DNA of 15,989 nucleotides from positions 1 to 15,989 of the forward strand of contig JAAYOB010000044.1 of NCBI GenBank assembly GCA_012520575.1, written 5' to 3'. Positions 7,692 through 14,735 of this stretch are shown here, one piece after another. Within the stretch, counting starts at the first letter, position 1. Each line of letters begins with the position of its first letter. Made by a program: the position numbers and the translations under genes. The stretch is from Candidatus Stramentimicrobium fermentans (GTDB lineage Bacteria; Atribacterota; Phoenicimicrobiia; Phoenicimicrobiales; Stramentimicrobiaceae). The notes beneath the pieces are model-generated. The model saw nothing but the letters and a program-made list of their open reading frames with translations, was not told the origin of the DNA and ran no database searches.

Positions 7692-8090
7692 ATGGATTAT
7701 TTGGGAAATCATCTTTTAGTTGAATTGTATGAATGTAACTCATCAAAACTAAACGACCAGAACCAGTTGGAAAGGGTATTAGAAGATGCCGTACGTATCT
7801 CCGGGGCTACTCCATTGAAGTCATCTTTTCATCAGTTTGCACCCCAGGGAGTCAGTGGATTTATTATCATTGCCGAATCTCATTTTTCAATACATACCTG
7901 GCCGGAATTCGGTTACGCCGCATTGGATATATTCACGTGCGGTGACAGCATAGATAATAAGAAGGCACTGGATTTTATTGAAAGTGAGCTGGATGTTAAA
8001 ACGGTAACAGTAACTGAAATAAAAAGAGGGAATGCCCATTTCCCCTTAAAGATAAACAAAAAAGTCTCTGCCCAAGTAGGAGTATTTTAA
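7692..8090 (+). CDS. speD: S-adenosylmethionine decarboxylase proenzyme (bacterial class 1B)
   Basis: This pyruvoyl enzyme turns AdoMet into decarboxylated AdoMet, the aminopropyl donor for spermidine. The 132-residue proenzyme has GNHLLVELYECN at its start and the self-cleavage motif AESHFSIHTWPE (61-72). The chain is cut before S63, which becomes the pyruvoyl group. H68 and C83 (in LDIFTCG), known catalytic residues of the short bacterial enzymes, sit at the expected positions. The numbering is the same as in the well-studied Thermotoga enzyme. The ATG at 7692 follows GAGGGTAAAGAA. It is 7 bases from the next gene, a diverged homologue, and upstream of speE, so the three form one transcription unit. 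Confidence 0.95.
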   Translation: MDYLGNHLLVELYECNSSKLNDQNQLERVLEDAVRISGATPLKSSFHQFAPQGVSGFIIIAESHFSIHTWPEFGYAALDIFTCGDSIDNKKALDFIESELDVKTVTVTEIKRGNAHFPLKINKKVSAQVGVF

Positions 8091-8097
8091 AAAAAAG

Positions 8098-8490
8098 ATG
8101 AAAGATATTCAAATTCTTAAAGAGGATTATGAAAAAGAAAATATTTGGGGCTTACTCACCAGCATAGATTTACACCATTGTAATCCTGAATTAATTCGGG
8201 ATGCGGACGCCATCAAGCGCTATGTGGCCGAGTTGTGCATATTAATTGAAATGAAGAGATTTGGTGATACTCTGGTGGTAAATTTCGGAGAGGATGAAAG
8301 GGTAGCTGGATTTTCTATGACCCAGCTCATTGAGACCTCTTTAATTTCTGGTCATTTCGCCAATAAAAGTAATGCTGCCTATATCGATATTTTTAGCTGT
8401 AAGTTTTACGACTCCCAGATAGCTGCAGATTTTACTCAGGAATTCTTTCAGGCGAAAGAAATGACCATCCACTATATTTTAAGGAAATAG
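8098..8490 (+). CDS. Diverged SpeD homologue, possible pyruvoyl-dependent amino acid decarboxylase
   Basis: This 130-residue protein is a remote paralogue of the SpeD next door. GLLTSIDLHHCNPELI (18-33) matches the first SpeD strand and AAYIDIFSC (93-101) matches AALDIFTC. S81, H86 and C101 keep exactly the spacing of S63, H68 and C83 in SpeD. The surroundings differ: ESH becomes TSL and HTWPE becomes HFANK. Self-cleavage at S81 is thus possible, but AdoMet binding is doubtful. SpeD-family proteins that have become pyruvoyl-dependent ornithine or arginine decarboxylases have been described in bacteria and archaea. The place between speD and speE fits a putrescine or agmatine supplier. A regulatory or inactive role remains possible. 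The start has no clear ribosome binding site (an AGGAG lies 15 bases away), so it may depend on translational coupling to speD. Confidence 0.75.
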   Translation: MKDIQILKEDYEKENIWGLLTSIDLHHCNPELIRDADAIKRYVAELCILIEMKRFGDTLVVNFGEDERVAGFSMTQLIETSLISGHFANKSNAAYIDIFSCKFYDSQIAADFTQEFFQAKEMTIHYILRK

Positions 8491-8495
8491 GTATT

Positions 8496-9341
8496 TTGAG
8501 CCAGATTGATTTATGGTTTGGAGAACAATACGGAAGAGAAAACGGGCGTTATCTAAATATAAAATTAGATAACGTCCTGGAAAAAATAGTGTCTCCTTTT
8601 CAGGAAATTTATGTAGTAAACTCTCCCGCCTTTGGCAAAGTCCTGATTAATGATGGTGTGGTTATGCTTACTGAGGCAGATGAAGCCGGCTACCATGAGA
8701 TGATTGCCCATGTTCCACTCTGTTCTCATCCTGAGCCTCGGGAGGTTCTGGTAATAGGAGGGGGAGATGGCGGTACAGTACGTGAACTCCTGAAACATCC
8801 TCAGGTAAAAAGAGTGGATATTTGCGAGATTGACGGTATGGTTATTGAGATTTGCCGCAAACATTTTCCTAATTTAGCAAATAGTTTTTCCCATGAGAAG
8901 GTACACATCTATCTGGAGGATGGTGCCAAATTCCTGACCACCAGAAAAGGGCAGTATGACGTAATAATAGTTGACTCTACTGATCCTATCGGACCAGGCG
9001 CCACTCTATTTACAGAGCAGTTTTACCGCTCTATCTCTTCTTCTTTGAAAGAAGATGGGATTGCAGTGAGCCAGATGGAATCAATCTTCTGGCATACCGA
9101 ATTTATTCAGAATACTTTCCTCTATCTGAAAAAAATATTTCCCATTACAACATATTATTATACTATGGTGCCTACTTATCCCAGTGGCATGATTGGTTTT
9201 AGCTTTTGCTCCAAGAAGTATCACCCCATTGAAGATTTTATTGTTGAACGGGCAGAGGAAATACCCGATTTAAGATATTACCACTCCGAACTGCACAGAG
9301 CTGCCTTTCAACTTCCTTCTTTTGCTAAAAATATTTTCTAA
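8496..9341 (+). CDS. speE: Spermidine synthase (polyamine aminopropyltransferase)
   Basis: SpeE moves the aminopropyl group from decarboxylated AdoMet to putrescine, giving spermidine and methylthioadenosine. The 281-residue protein has the N-terminal strand domain, GYHEMIAHVPL (65-75), the SAM-fold glycine motif VIGGGDGGTVREL (86-98) and EIDGMVIE (111-118). These are followed by EDGAKF (141-146) and DSTDPIGPGATLF (160-172), where the aspartates bind the amine. The length is typical. It starts with TTG at 8496, only 5 bases after the preceding stop, behind a modest AGGAAATAGG. That weak start and the close spacing suggest coupled translation with the SpeD homologue. Whether the acceptor is putrescine or another diamine cannot be settled here. 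Confidence 0.95.
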   Translation: MSQIDLWFGEQYGRENGRYLNIKLDNVLEKIVSPFQEIYVVNSPAFGKVLINDGVVMLTEADEAGYHEMIAHVPLCSHPEPREVLVIGGGDGGTVRELLKHPQVKRVDICEIDGMVIEICRKHFPNLANSFSHEKVHIYLEDGAKFLTTRKGQYDVIIVDSTDPIGPGATLFTEQFYRSISSSLKEDGIAVSQMESIFWHTEFIQNTFLYLKKIFPITTYYYTMVPTYPSGMIGFSFCSKKYHPIEDFIVERAEEIPDLRYYHSELHRAAFQLPSFAKNIF

Positions 9342-9413
9342 AACAGAGCATGCTGTGGTAGATTTCTGCTATATGAAAGCTTACTTTATTAATTTAGGTT
9401 AAGATAAAGTACT

Positions 9414-10076
9414 ATGGTTGACATCACAATATCCGACAGATTAAGAAAGTCCTGTCCTTATCTCAGATTGGGAGTTATTAAATCTGAGGTAAAATATGGG
9501 AAAGACCATGAACTTTTAGGACAAGAGATTGAGGAAACTATAAAATCAGTTCAAAGTTCTCTCAGTCGGAATCAGATTGCCGACCTTCCCGTTATAAGAC
9601 ATACCAGAGAGGCATATCTGGCTTTAGGCAAAGAGCCGGCTCGCTACCGCTGCTCTGCCGAAGCATTGTTACGGCGAGCGGTACAGGAGAAAGGCCTATA
9701 CCGTATTAATAATGTTGTGGATATTATCAATCTTATCTCATTACAATTTCATTTTTCTATAGGCTGCTATGATTATCAAAGATTAAGTGAGCCTATTACC
9801 TTTGATATAGCACAAGATGGTGAAACTTATCAGGCAATTGGCAGAGGAACAATGAAAATAGCCCAGCTGCCGGTTTTTAGAGATGAGCAGGGCCCATTCG
9901 GCAGCCCAACCAGTGATTCTGAACGTACTATGATTACCCGTCACACCAGAGAGGTTCTGATTGTAATTATCGATTTTTGCGGAACTGACCCCTTATCTGA
10001 GGCGATGGGAAAGACTTGCTTCTATTTGAAAGAGTATGCCGTTTTCCGGAATGATTACTATTCCGTTATAGTGTAG
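9414..10076 (+). CDS. B3/B4 domain protein, like the editing domain of PheRS beta chain
   Basis: This 220-residue protein consists essentially of the B3/B4 fold known from the beta subunit of phenylalanyl-tRNA synthetase. Typical marks are REAYLALGKEPARYRCSAEA (about 64-83), NNVVDIINLIS (about 98-108) and GSPTSDSERT (about 164-173). Freestanding B3/B4 proteins are common in bacteria. They may help clear wrongly charged tRNA or handle an unusual amino acid, but most are uncharacterised. The ATG at 9414 has only a weak AGGTTAAG upstream. It follows speE by 72 bases on the same strand, so co-transcription is possible. Its last 11 bases overlap the end of the convergent aldolase gene. Confidence 0.85.
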   Translation: MVDITISDRLRKSCPYLRLGVIKSEVKYGKDHELLGQEIEETIKSVQSSLSRNQIADLPVIRHTREAYLALGKEPARYRCSAEALLRRAVQEKGLYRINNVVDIINLISLQFHFSIGCYDYQRLSEPITFDIAQDGETYQAIGRGTMKIAQLPVFRDEQGPFGSPTSDSERTMITRHTREVLIVIIDFCGTDPLSEAMGKTCFYLKEYAVFRNDYYSVIV

Positions 10077-10974
10077 ATACTATCTTCAAATCCGCATCCA
10101 CTAATATTTTTTTAATCTTTTCCTTCTCTTCCTGCTTAAGCGGCAGTAATGGTAACCTGGTCTCCCCACCTTTATAGCCCAATAAATCCATGGCATATTT
10201 AAGCCCGCTAATACCAAAAGTAGCCGTAGTAGCATGATTTACCGGTATCATACGGAGTTGAAACTCTCTGGCTTTCTCATAATTCCCCGACTTTACTAAT
10301 TGATATATTTCTACACATTGCTCAGGTGCAATATTAGCCAAGGCTAAAATACCGCCGCTGCACCCCAGAGTAAGTGCCCCAAAGAGCGCCCCGGCTGTAC
10401 CGACCAGGATATTAAAATTACTTTCCACTCTGTTTAGAAATTGTCCTAACTGATTAACATTTCCACTACTGTCTTTGATACCTATTATATTGTGATGGTG
10501 AGATAGTTGTACCAGAGTTTCTGTACTCATATTAATACCGGTAAATTTAGGTACATTGTAGAGCAAGATGGGGATTTTGGCTTGGTCTGCAACCAGAGAA
10601 TAGTATTTTATTAAGGCCTCTTCATTCATCTTGTTGTTATAGTAAAAAGGAGTGACTAACAGGGCAGCATGAGCTCCAAGCTCAGCTAATTTATTGGTAA
10701 GGCAGATAGTTTCTCGAGCTGATTCACATCCAGAGCCTACTATAATGAGCTTATCTTTAGCAGCATGCTGTATAACTTTTTGTACTACCTCGATTTTCTC
10801 TTGTTCAGAAAGGAAAACATTTTCTCCATTGGAGCCCAATATCACCATACCCCTAATACCACTCTTATTTAATTTTTCCACATTCTCTATTAAATAATCA
10901 TAAGCAACTTCTTCCTTCCGGAATGGAGTAACTATGGGTGGAAAAATACCTGAAAAATATAAATTATTGTTCAT
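10066..10974 (-). CDS. Dihydrodipicolinate synthase-family aldolase, HOGA-like
   Basis: This 302-residue class I lyase is a TIM barrel with Schiff-base lysine K167 (IGIKDSSG) and catalytic tyrosine Y139 (LLYNVP). At the substrate loop it has GSNGE (47-51), where true DapA usually has GTTGE. Further on it has GSGCES (80-85), GCSGGILALANI and FGISGLKYAMDLLGYKGG. These agree better with 4-hydroxy-2-oxoglutarate aldolase (as in human HOGA1) than with lysine-pathway DapA. The reaction would be retro-aldol cleavage to pyruvate plus glyoxylate, or a related keto-acid. The ATG at 10972-10974 follows GGAGG by 5 bases; a further 13 codons upstream to 11013 lack a site. No lysine genes lie nearby. I am sure of the superfamily but not of the substrate. 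Confidence 0.85.
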   Translation of the reverse strand: MNNNLYFSGIFPPIVTPFRKEEVAYDYLIENVEKLNKSGIRGMVILGSNGENVFLSEQEKIEVVQKVIQHAAKDKLIIVGSGCESARETICLTNKLAELGAHAALLVTPFYYNNKMNEEALIKYYSLVADQAKIPILLYNVPKFTGINMSTETLVQLSHHHNIIGIKDSSGNVNQLGQFLNRVESNFNILVGTAGALFGALTLGCSGGILALANIAPEQCVEIYQLVKSGNYEKAREFQLRMIPVNHATTATFGISGLKYAMDLLGYKGGETRLPLLPLKQEEKEKIKKILVDADLKIVSTL

Positions 10975-11083
10975 ATATACCTCCTTCAGTATGGGATGAA
11001 AAATTAACAGCATAAAGCTTATCTATTAGTATAATACAAAATTCTATATTTAGAAATTGTCTAAAAAATATTTTGACGGGGTA

Positions 11084-11112
11084 TTGATAGGTAGATGACA
11101 CGACTATATACT
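11084..11112 (+). promoter_or_regulatory. Sigma-A-like promoter before the short FabH-like frame
   Basis: TTGATA (11084-11089) and TATACT (11107-11112) are spaced by 17 bases, each matching consensus at five positions. It points to the right, about 105 bases before the ATG at 11217. Between the aldolase gene and this site (11014-11083) I see only AT-rich sequence. Confidence 0.55.
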
Positions 11113-11216
11113 TGCTATTATTATTAGATACTAATAAAAACTATTATATGTAGCCACCAAATAAATACTTTTGTAATGGTTAATGATTACTATGAAAAGA
11201 ATTACAAGAGGTAAAA

Positions 11217-11342
11217 ATGCTTTACAGTGAAATTATCGGGGTCGGAGCGGTTATTCCGAATAAGATTTTCAGCAGTGCTGGAAAAATTGGGTTGACATTC
11301 AAATTTGAAAATGATAGTATTTTTTTGAAAAAGTATCTTTAA
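11217..11342 (+). pseudogene. 41-codon frame resembling the start of a FabH-type ketoacyl synthase
   Basis: The frame starts MLYSEIIGVGAVIPNKIFSS and ends at the TAA at 11340-11342. The opening resembles the N-terminus of 3-oxoacyl-ACP synthase III (FabH) and related thiolase-fold enzymes, which begin with a YxxIxGxGxxxP strand. The roughly 280 further residues, including the catalytic cysteine, are absent. An AAGAGG lies about 6 bases before the ATG and a good promoter is upstream, so it is probably expressed. Its 3' half overlaps the promoter of the pyr operon. It may be the stump of a gene deleted when the pyr region was joined here, or a short leader peptide. The resemblance is by eye over about 20 residues only. 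Confidence 0.35.
11292..11320 (+). promoter_or_regulatory. Promoter of the pyr operon
   Basis: A perfect TTGACA (11292-11297) and TAGTAT (11315-11320) are separated by 17 bases. Transcription would start near 11327, just ahead of the PyrR-binding hairpin, as expected for an attenuated pyr leader. Confidence 0.7.
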
Positions 11343-11374
11343 TTTAGTCCTGAGAGACTAGAAAGGTAACTAAA
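11338..11374 (+). promoter_or_regulatory. PyrR-binding hairpin (pyr anti-antiterminator)
   Basis: The leader holds TAGTC (11345-11349) paired with GACTA (11356-11360) around the loop CTGAGA. A purine bulge GAAAGG (11361-11366) follows. A lower stem pairs TTTAATT (11338-11344) with AACTAAA (11368-11374), with one mismatch. This is the conserved AGUCC-GAGAG-CU-AGAAAGG signature bound by PyrR in Bacillota. When UMP or UTP is plentiful, PyrR holds this hairpin, blocks the antiterminator and lets the downstream terminator form. The pyrR gene itself is not in this window. Confidence 0.85.
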
Positions 11375-11445
11375 ATAGTGAATGTTCTTACCGGCACACT
11401 TTCAGTCAGATCTGAGATTAGGCGTAAAATACGGATTAAACAGAG

Positions 11446-11475
11446 ATCTTCCCCATTTTCGGGGGAGATTTTTTT
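11446..11475 (+). terminator. Attenuator terminator of the pyr leader
   Basis: ATCTTCCCC (11446-11454) pairs with GGGGGAGAT (11461-11469), with one G-U pair, around the loop ATTTTC. Seven T residues follow. It sits about 30 bases before pyrF and is the regulated stop of the pyr leader. The palindromic AGATCT in the leader (about 11409-11414) can pair with the same hexamer at 11444-11449, which suggests part of the antiterminator. Confidence 0.9.
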
Positions 11476-11507
11476 ATGTTTAAACATAGGATTAAAAGAG
11501 GTGGAAA

Positions 11508-12362
11508 ATGATTATTGATAAGCTTTATAAGGAAGCTTTACAGAGTCCCGTCTGTGTGGGATTAGATTTCAGGCATCAACTATTACCCGAATATTTACTG
11601 CAATCCGCACTAAGTTTAGAAGAAAAAATATTTTCCTATAATCGTTCAATAATTGAAGCAACCAAAGACATTACGGCTTGCTACAAACTGCAAATAGCCT
11701 GTTATGAAGCACTGGGTTTAGAGGGATTAAGAGCCTATAGTCGCACAGTGCGCTATATCAGGGAAAATGACAAGATTGTTATCGGTGATGTGAAGAGAGG
11801 CGACATCGCCATTACCGCAGAATTCTATGCCAAAGCCCACTTTTCAGGTGATTTTGAGGTCGATTTTGTGACCATGAGCCCCTATTTGGGGAAAGACAGT
11901 ATCAGCCCTTATTTTAAATATTTAGAAACAGGGGAAAAAGGAATTTTTGTACTTATTCATACCTCAAACGAGAGCTCCCGTGATTTTCAGGAATTACCGG
12001 TGGAGGGGAAGCCTCTCTATTTTAAAGTGGCAGAGAAAGTTGAGGAATGGGGAAAGCCTTTTCTAGGTTCTCATGGTCTCAGTCTTGTTGGCGGTGTTGC
12101 CGGCCTTACCTTTCCTGAAGATATGCTCAAGATATGGGAAACCTGTCCCAATTCTTTCTTTCTGATTCCCGGTTATGGAAAACAGGGCGGGGAATCTGCT
12201 GTTCTTGCCCCCCTTTTACAGAAAAAGAGGAGATTTATTATCAATTCATCACGGGATATCATTGGTTCCCATAAGGGCGTTAAAGAAGGTCAAGATTTTG
12301 CCGAATGTGCCCGAAAAGCAGTTTTAAAGATGAAAGAAGATATTTTAAAATGGCAAAAATAA
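11508..12362 (+). CDS. pyrF: Orotidine 5'-phosphate decarboxylase (type 2)
   Basis: PyrF makes UMP from OMP, the last step of de novo pyrimidine synthesis. The 284-residue protein has CVGLDFR near the start and the active-site motif GDVKRGDI (93-100) with D94, K96 and D99. FVTMSPYLGKDS gives the next barrel strand, and a phosphate-binding IPGYGKQGG lies late in the chain. The greater length and the motif spacing mark it as the longer type 2 family rather than the roughly 235-residue Bacillus type. The ATG at 11508 follows AGAGGTGG. It is the first gene of the attenuated operon, and its last 13 bases overlap pyrK. Confidence 0.95.
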   Translation: MIIDKLYKEALQSPVCVGLDFRHQLLPEYLLQSALSLEEKIFSYNRSIIEATKDITACYKLQIACYEALGLEGLRAYSRTVRYIRENDKIVIGDVKRGDIAITAEFYAKAHFSGDFEVDFVTMSPYLGKDSISPYFKYLETGEKGIFVLIHTSNESSRDFQELPVEGKPLYFKVAEKVEEWGKPFLGSHGLSLVGGVAGLTFPEDMLKIWETCPNSFFLIPGYGKQGGESAVLAPLLQKKRRFIINSSRDIIGSHKGVKEGQDFAECARKAVLKMKEDILKWQK

Positions 12363-13057
12363 TTTTTAATAGAGAGATAGATAAAAATATTTATTATTTA
12401 AAAATAGCCGGGAACTATCAAGGCTTGATGGGGCAGTTTTATATGCTTAGGGGCTGGACAACCTGCCATCCCGTTCTGGGCAGGCCCTTTAGTATTTTTG
12501 ACCTCGATGAACAGGCCATAAGTTTTATCTACAGAGTAATTGGTGAGGGAACGCAATTATTGAGCAGATTAAGGAAAGATGATGAGATAGAGCTTTATGG
12601 ACCTTACGGGCGCGGATTTCCTCAAGCTAAGGGTAAAATAGCCTTAGTGGGAGGAGGAGTAGGTTTAGCCCCGCTTTACCTTGCTGCCCGGGAGTTGAGG
12701 AAACAAAGGTCGGTAGAGGCAATACACACCTATTTAGGTTTTCAAGAAAATGCTATTTTAATAGATTTATTTGATAAAGTATCCCATAGATTAGCGATAG
12801 ATATAGGTGGATACATTTCTAAAATGGTAGATGTAAATAGTTATGATTATGTCTTCGCTTGTGGACCGGAAGAGATGATGAAAGCTATTGTAGAACAGAA
12901 AAAATCGGAGAGACCCCATATCTTTCTCTCTTTAGAAAAAAGAATGGGATGTGGTATTGGAGCATGTCTTTCCTGTACCTGTCAGACCAGTAGCGGAAAC
13001 AAATTAACCTGCAAAGAGGGACCGGTATTTCCGGGGGAGGAAATCTATTTTGAATAA
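12350..13057 (+). CDS. pyrK: Dihydroorotate dehydrogenase electron transfer subunit
   Basis: PyrK carries FAD and a 2Fe-2S cluster and passes electrons from dihydroorotate, via PyrD, to NAD+. The 235-residue protein has the flavin motif GRPFSIFD (44-51), [10 protein letters not shown] and a nucleotide loop [16 protein letters not shown] (100-115). The C-terminal cluster cysteines are C201, C206, C209 and C221, with an extra C211. The start is taken as the ATG at 12350, which gives the usual MAKIIF-like opening and a 13-base overlap with pyrF. The frame runs upstream to 12305, but that part lies inside pyrF and has no homology. The ribosome binding site is weak, so translation is likely coupled. 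Confidence 0.93.
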   Translation: MAKIIFNREIDKNIYYLKIAGNYQGLMGQFYMLRGWTTCHPVLGRPFSIFDLDEQAISFIYRVIGEGTQLLSRLRKDDEIELYGPYGRGFPQAKGKIALVGGGVGLAPLYLAARELRKQRSVEAIHTYLGFQENAILIDLFDKVSHRLAIDIGGYISKMVDVNSYDYVFACGPEEMMKAIVEQKKSERPHIFLSLEKRMGCGIGACLSCTCQTSSGNKLTCKEGPVFPGEEIYFE

Positions 13058-13958
13058 TATGCTCCAGGTTCAATTTGGCAACATTACTTTTCAAAATCCG
13101 GTGATTGCCGCATCAGGCACTTTCAGTCCGGATTTTGAGCAGCATTTTGACCTTTCTCGCTTAGGCGGGATTTGTAGCAAGGGATTAACGCTCTATCCCA
13201 GGGCGGGAAACAAAGGGATTCGAATTTGGGAAACAGCATCCGGAATTATGAACAGTGTTGGTTTAGAAAATAAAGGAGTAGACTTATTTATCCAACAAGA
13301 TTTGCCAATTTTAAAGAAATTAAAGGATAAAGGAGTCAGAATTATCATCAATGTCAGCGGATCAACTGAGGAAGAGTACCTCCGGGCAGTTGAACTTTTT
13401 TCCAAAGAAGAAGTAGACATAATTGAGCTGAATATATCTTGCCCAAATATAAAAGGGGGAGGTATGTTATTCGGTATGACCAGTTATGCTGCCCGAGAAT
13501 TAGTCAGGCAGGTAAGAAAAATAACCAGTCTGCCCTTAGTGATCAAACTAACTCCTAATGCCGATAATATTGTTAAAATTGCCCAATGTTGTGAAGAAGA
13601 AGGGGCTGATGGACTATCATTGGTGAATACCTTTAATGCCATGGCTATTGATGTTAAGAAAAGAAAGCCGGCTTTTAATAATGTATATGCCGGTCTTTCC
13701 GGTCCGGCAATTAAACCGATTGCACTGCGAATGGTACATGAGGTTTGTCAAAAGGTTAAGATACCGGTTATAGGAATAGGTGGCATTACTAATGGAAGGG
13801 ATGCTCTGGAGTTCGTTATGGCCGGAGCAACCTGCCTGCAGGTAGGAACGGCAAATTTTATGAACCCATTCTCCTGTGCTCGGATTATCGAGGACATAGA
13901 AAACTTTTTAAGAGAAGAAGGAATTGAATCATTAGAAGAGATTAGGGGAATATTATAA
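13050..13958 (+). CDS. pyrD: Dihydroorotate dehydrogenase, class 1B catalytic subunit
   Basis: PyrD oxidises dihydroorotate to orotate with FMN in the cytosol and works as a heterotetramer with PyrK. The 302-residue protein has [11 protein letters not shown] (16-26), [11 protein letters not shown] with the FMN-contacting lysine, [14 protein letters not shown] and the catalytic-base cysteine C131 in ELNISCPN. Also present are [18 protein letters not shown] and [14 protein letters not shown] for phosphate. A cysteine rather than a serine base marks class 1. The TTG at 13050 is preferred because GGGGGAGG ends 9 bases before it; the in-frame ATG at 13059 would be 18 bases away. It overlaps pyrK by 8 bases. 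Confidence 0.95.
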   Translation: MNNMLQVQFGNITFQNPVIAASGTFSPDFEQHFDLSRLGGICSKGLTLYPRAGNKGIRIWETASGIMNSVGLENKGVDLFIQQDLPILKKLKDKGVRIIINVSGSTEEEYLRAVELFSKEEVDIIELNISCPNIKGGGMLFGMTSYAARELVRQVRKITSLPLVIKLTPNADNIVKIAQCCEEEGADGLSLVNTFNAMAIDVKKRKPAFNNVYAGLSGPAIKPIALRMVHEVCQKVKIPVIGIGGITNGRDALEFVMAGATCLQVGTANFMNPFSCARIIEDIENFLREEGIESLEEIRGIL

Positions 13959-13973
13959 GGAGAGGTGAATTTT

Positions 13974-14588
13974 ATGGAAAAATCGTTTTCGACAAATAAT
14001 AATAATACCCTGAGTCCTAAAGAAAAAGGAGTTTTAGCAATATTAAAAAAAACCGGTGCTCTTTTAAACGGACATTTTCTGCTCACTTCCGGGATTCATA
14101 GTGATGGTTATATTCAATGTGCCAGAATATTACAATATCCTTCCTATGCCAGGGAAGTGATTGAATTGATTGCCCGGAAGGTTAAGGATCTGGATATGGA
14201 GATCATAGTAGGACCCGCCTTAGGTGGAATTATTGCCGCTTATGAGCTGGGCAGACAACTAAACAAAAGAGCCATGTTTGCCGAACGTAAAAATGGAGTT
14301 ATGCAATTGAGGAGAGGCTTTGTTGTTAAACCCGGTGAAAAAGTGCTGATAACAGAGGATGTAGTCACTGCCGGCACCTCTACCGGGGAAGTTAAAAAAC
14401 TGGTAGAAGAGAGGGGTGCAGTGGTAATTGGGGTAGCTTGTATCGTAGACCGTAGAAGCCCAGGTTATTCCCTAGATATACCTATGTATAGTGCCTTAAA
14501 GATGAGTATCAATACCTATCTCCCGGAAGAATGCCCTCTCTGCAAGATTGGTGAACCTTTGGAAAATCCGGGGAGTCGTTTTATATAA
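13974..14588 (+). CDS. pyrE: Orotate phosphoribosyltransferase
   Basis: PyrE joins orotate and PRPP to give OMP, the substrate of PyrF. The 204-residue protein has GHFLLTSGIHSDGYIQ (33-48) and GPALGGIIAAYELG (80-93). It has FAERKNG with catalytic lysine and the PRPP-binding loop VLITEDVVTAGTSTGE (124-139). The tail includes CPLC, and the family form with a longer C-terminus is common in Clostridia. The ATG at 13974 lies 6 bases after GAGAGGTG; the GTG at 13965 overlaps that ribosome binding site and is rejected. It is the last gene of the pyr unit, 15 bases after pyrD. Confidence 0.95.
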   Translation: MEKSFSTNNNNTLSPKEKGVLAILKKTGALLNGHFLLTSGIHSDGYIQCARILQYPSYAREVIELIARKVKDLDMEIIVGPALGGIIAAYELGRQLNKRAMFAERKNGVMQLRRGFVVKPGEKVLITEDVVTAGTSTGEVKKLVEERGAVVIGVACIVDRRSPGYSLDIPMYSALKMSINTYLPEECPLCKIGEPLENPGSRFI

Positions 14589-14617
14589 ATAACCCCACCG
14601 TTAAAAATGTGAATATT

Positions 14618-14648
14618 AGTAGCTCTCAGCAATACTGCTTTTTATTTT
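14618..14648 (+). terminator. Weak candidate terminator after pyrE
   Basis: AGTAG (14618-14622) can pair with CTGCT (14635-14639), with one G-U pair. Alternatively AGCA (14628-14631) pairs with TGCT (14636-14639). A T-rich TTTTATTTT follows. The stem is short, so this is tentative. Confidence 0.3.
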
Positions 14649-14662
14649 GGACTGCTCTTAAC

Positions 14663-14691
14663 TTTTCATTCCAACCATATAATGTTATAAT
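14663..14691 (+). promoter_or_regulatory. Promoter of the HD-domain gene
   Basis: TTTTCA (14663-14668) and a perfect TATAAT (14686-14691) are 17 bases apart. A second TATAAT lies just upstream (14678-14683) without a -35 match. The start codon is about 45 bases downstream. Confidence 0.55.
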
Positions 14692-14719
14692 AGATGTCAA
14701 TAATTTAAATTCCAATTAT

Positions 14720-14735
14720 TGATGGGAGGCCATCA
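14720..14735 (+). promoter_or_regulatory. Hairpin around the ribosome binding site of the HD-domain gene
   Basis: TGATGG (14720-14725) pairs perfectly with CCATCA (14730-14735) around the loop GAGG (14726-14729). The Shine-Dalgarno core GGGAGG thus spans stem and loop, and the A of the ATG start closes the stem. This could lower or tune translation initiation; the effect is inferred from the sequence only. Confidence 0.4.

Noticed and set aside
12305-12349. Earlier start for pyrK inside pyrF
   Set aside because: It would add residues without homology and overlap pyrF by nearly 60 bases.
13748-14086. 112-codon minus-strand frame across pyrD and pyrE
   Set aside because: Opposes two conserved genes and has no signals of its own.
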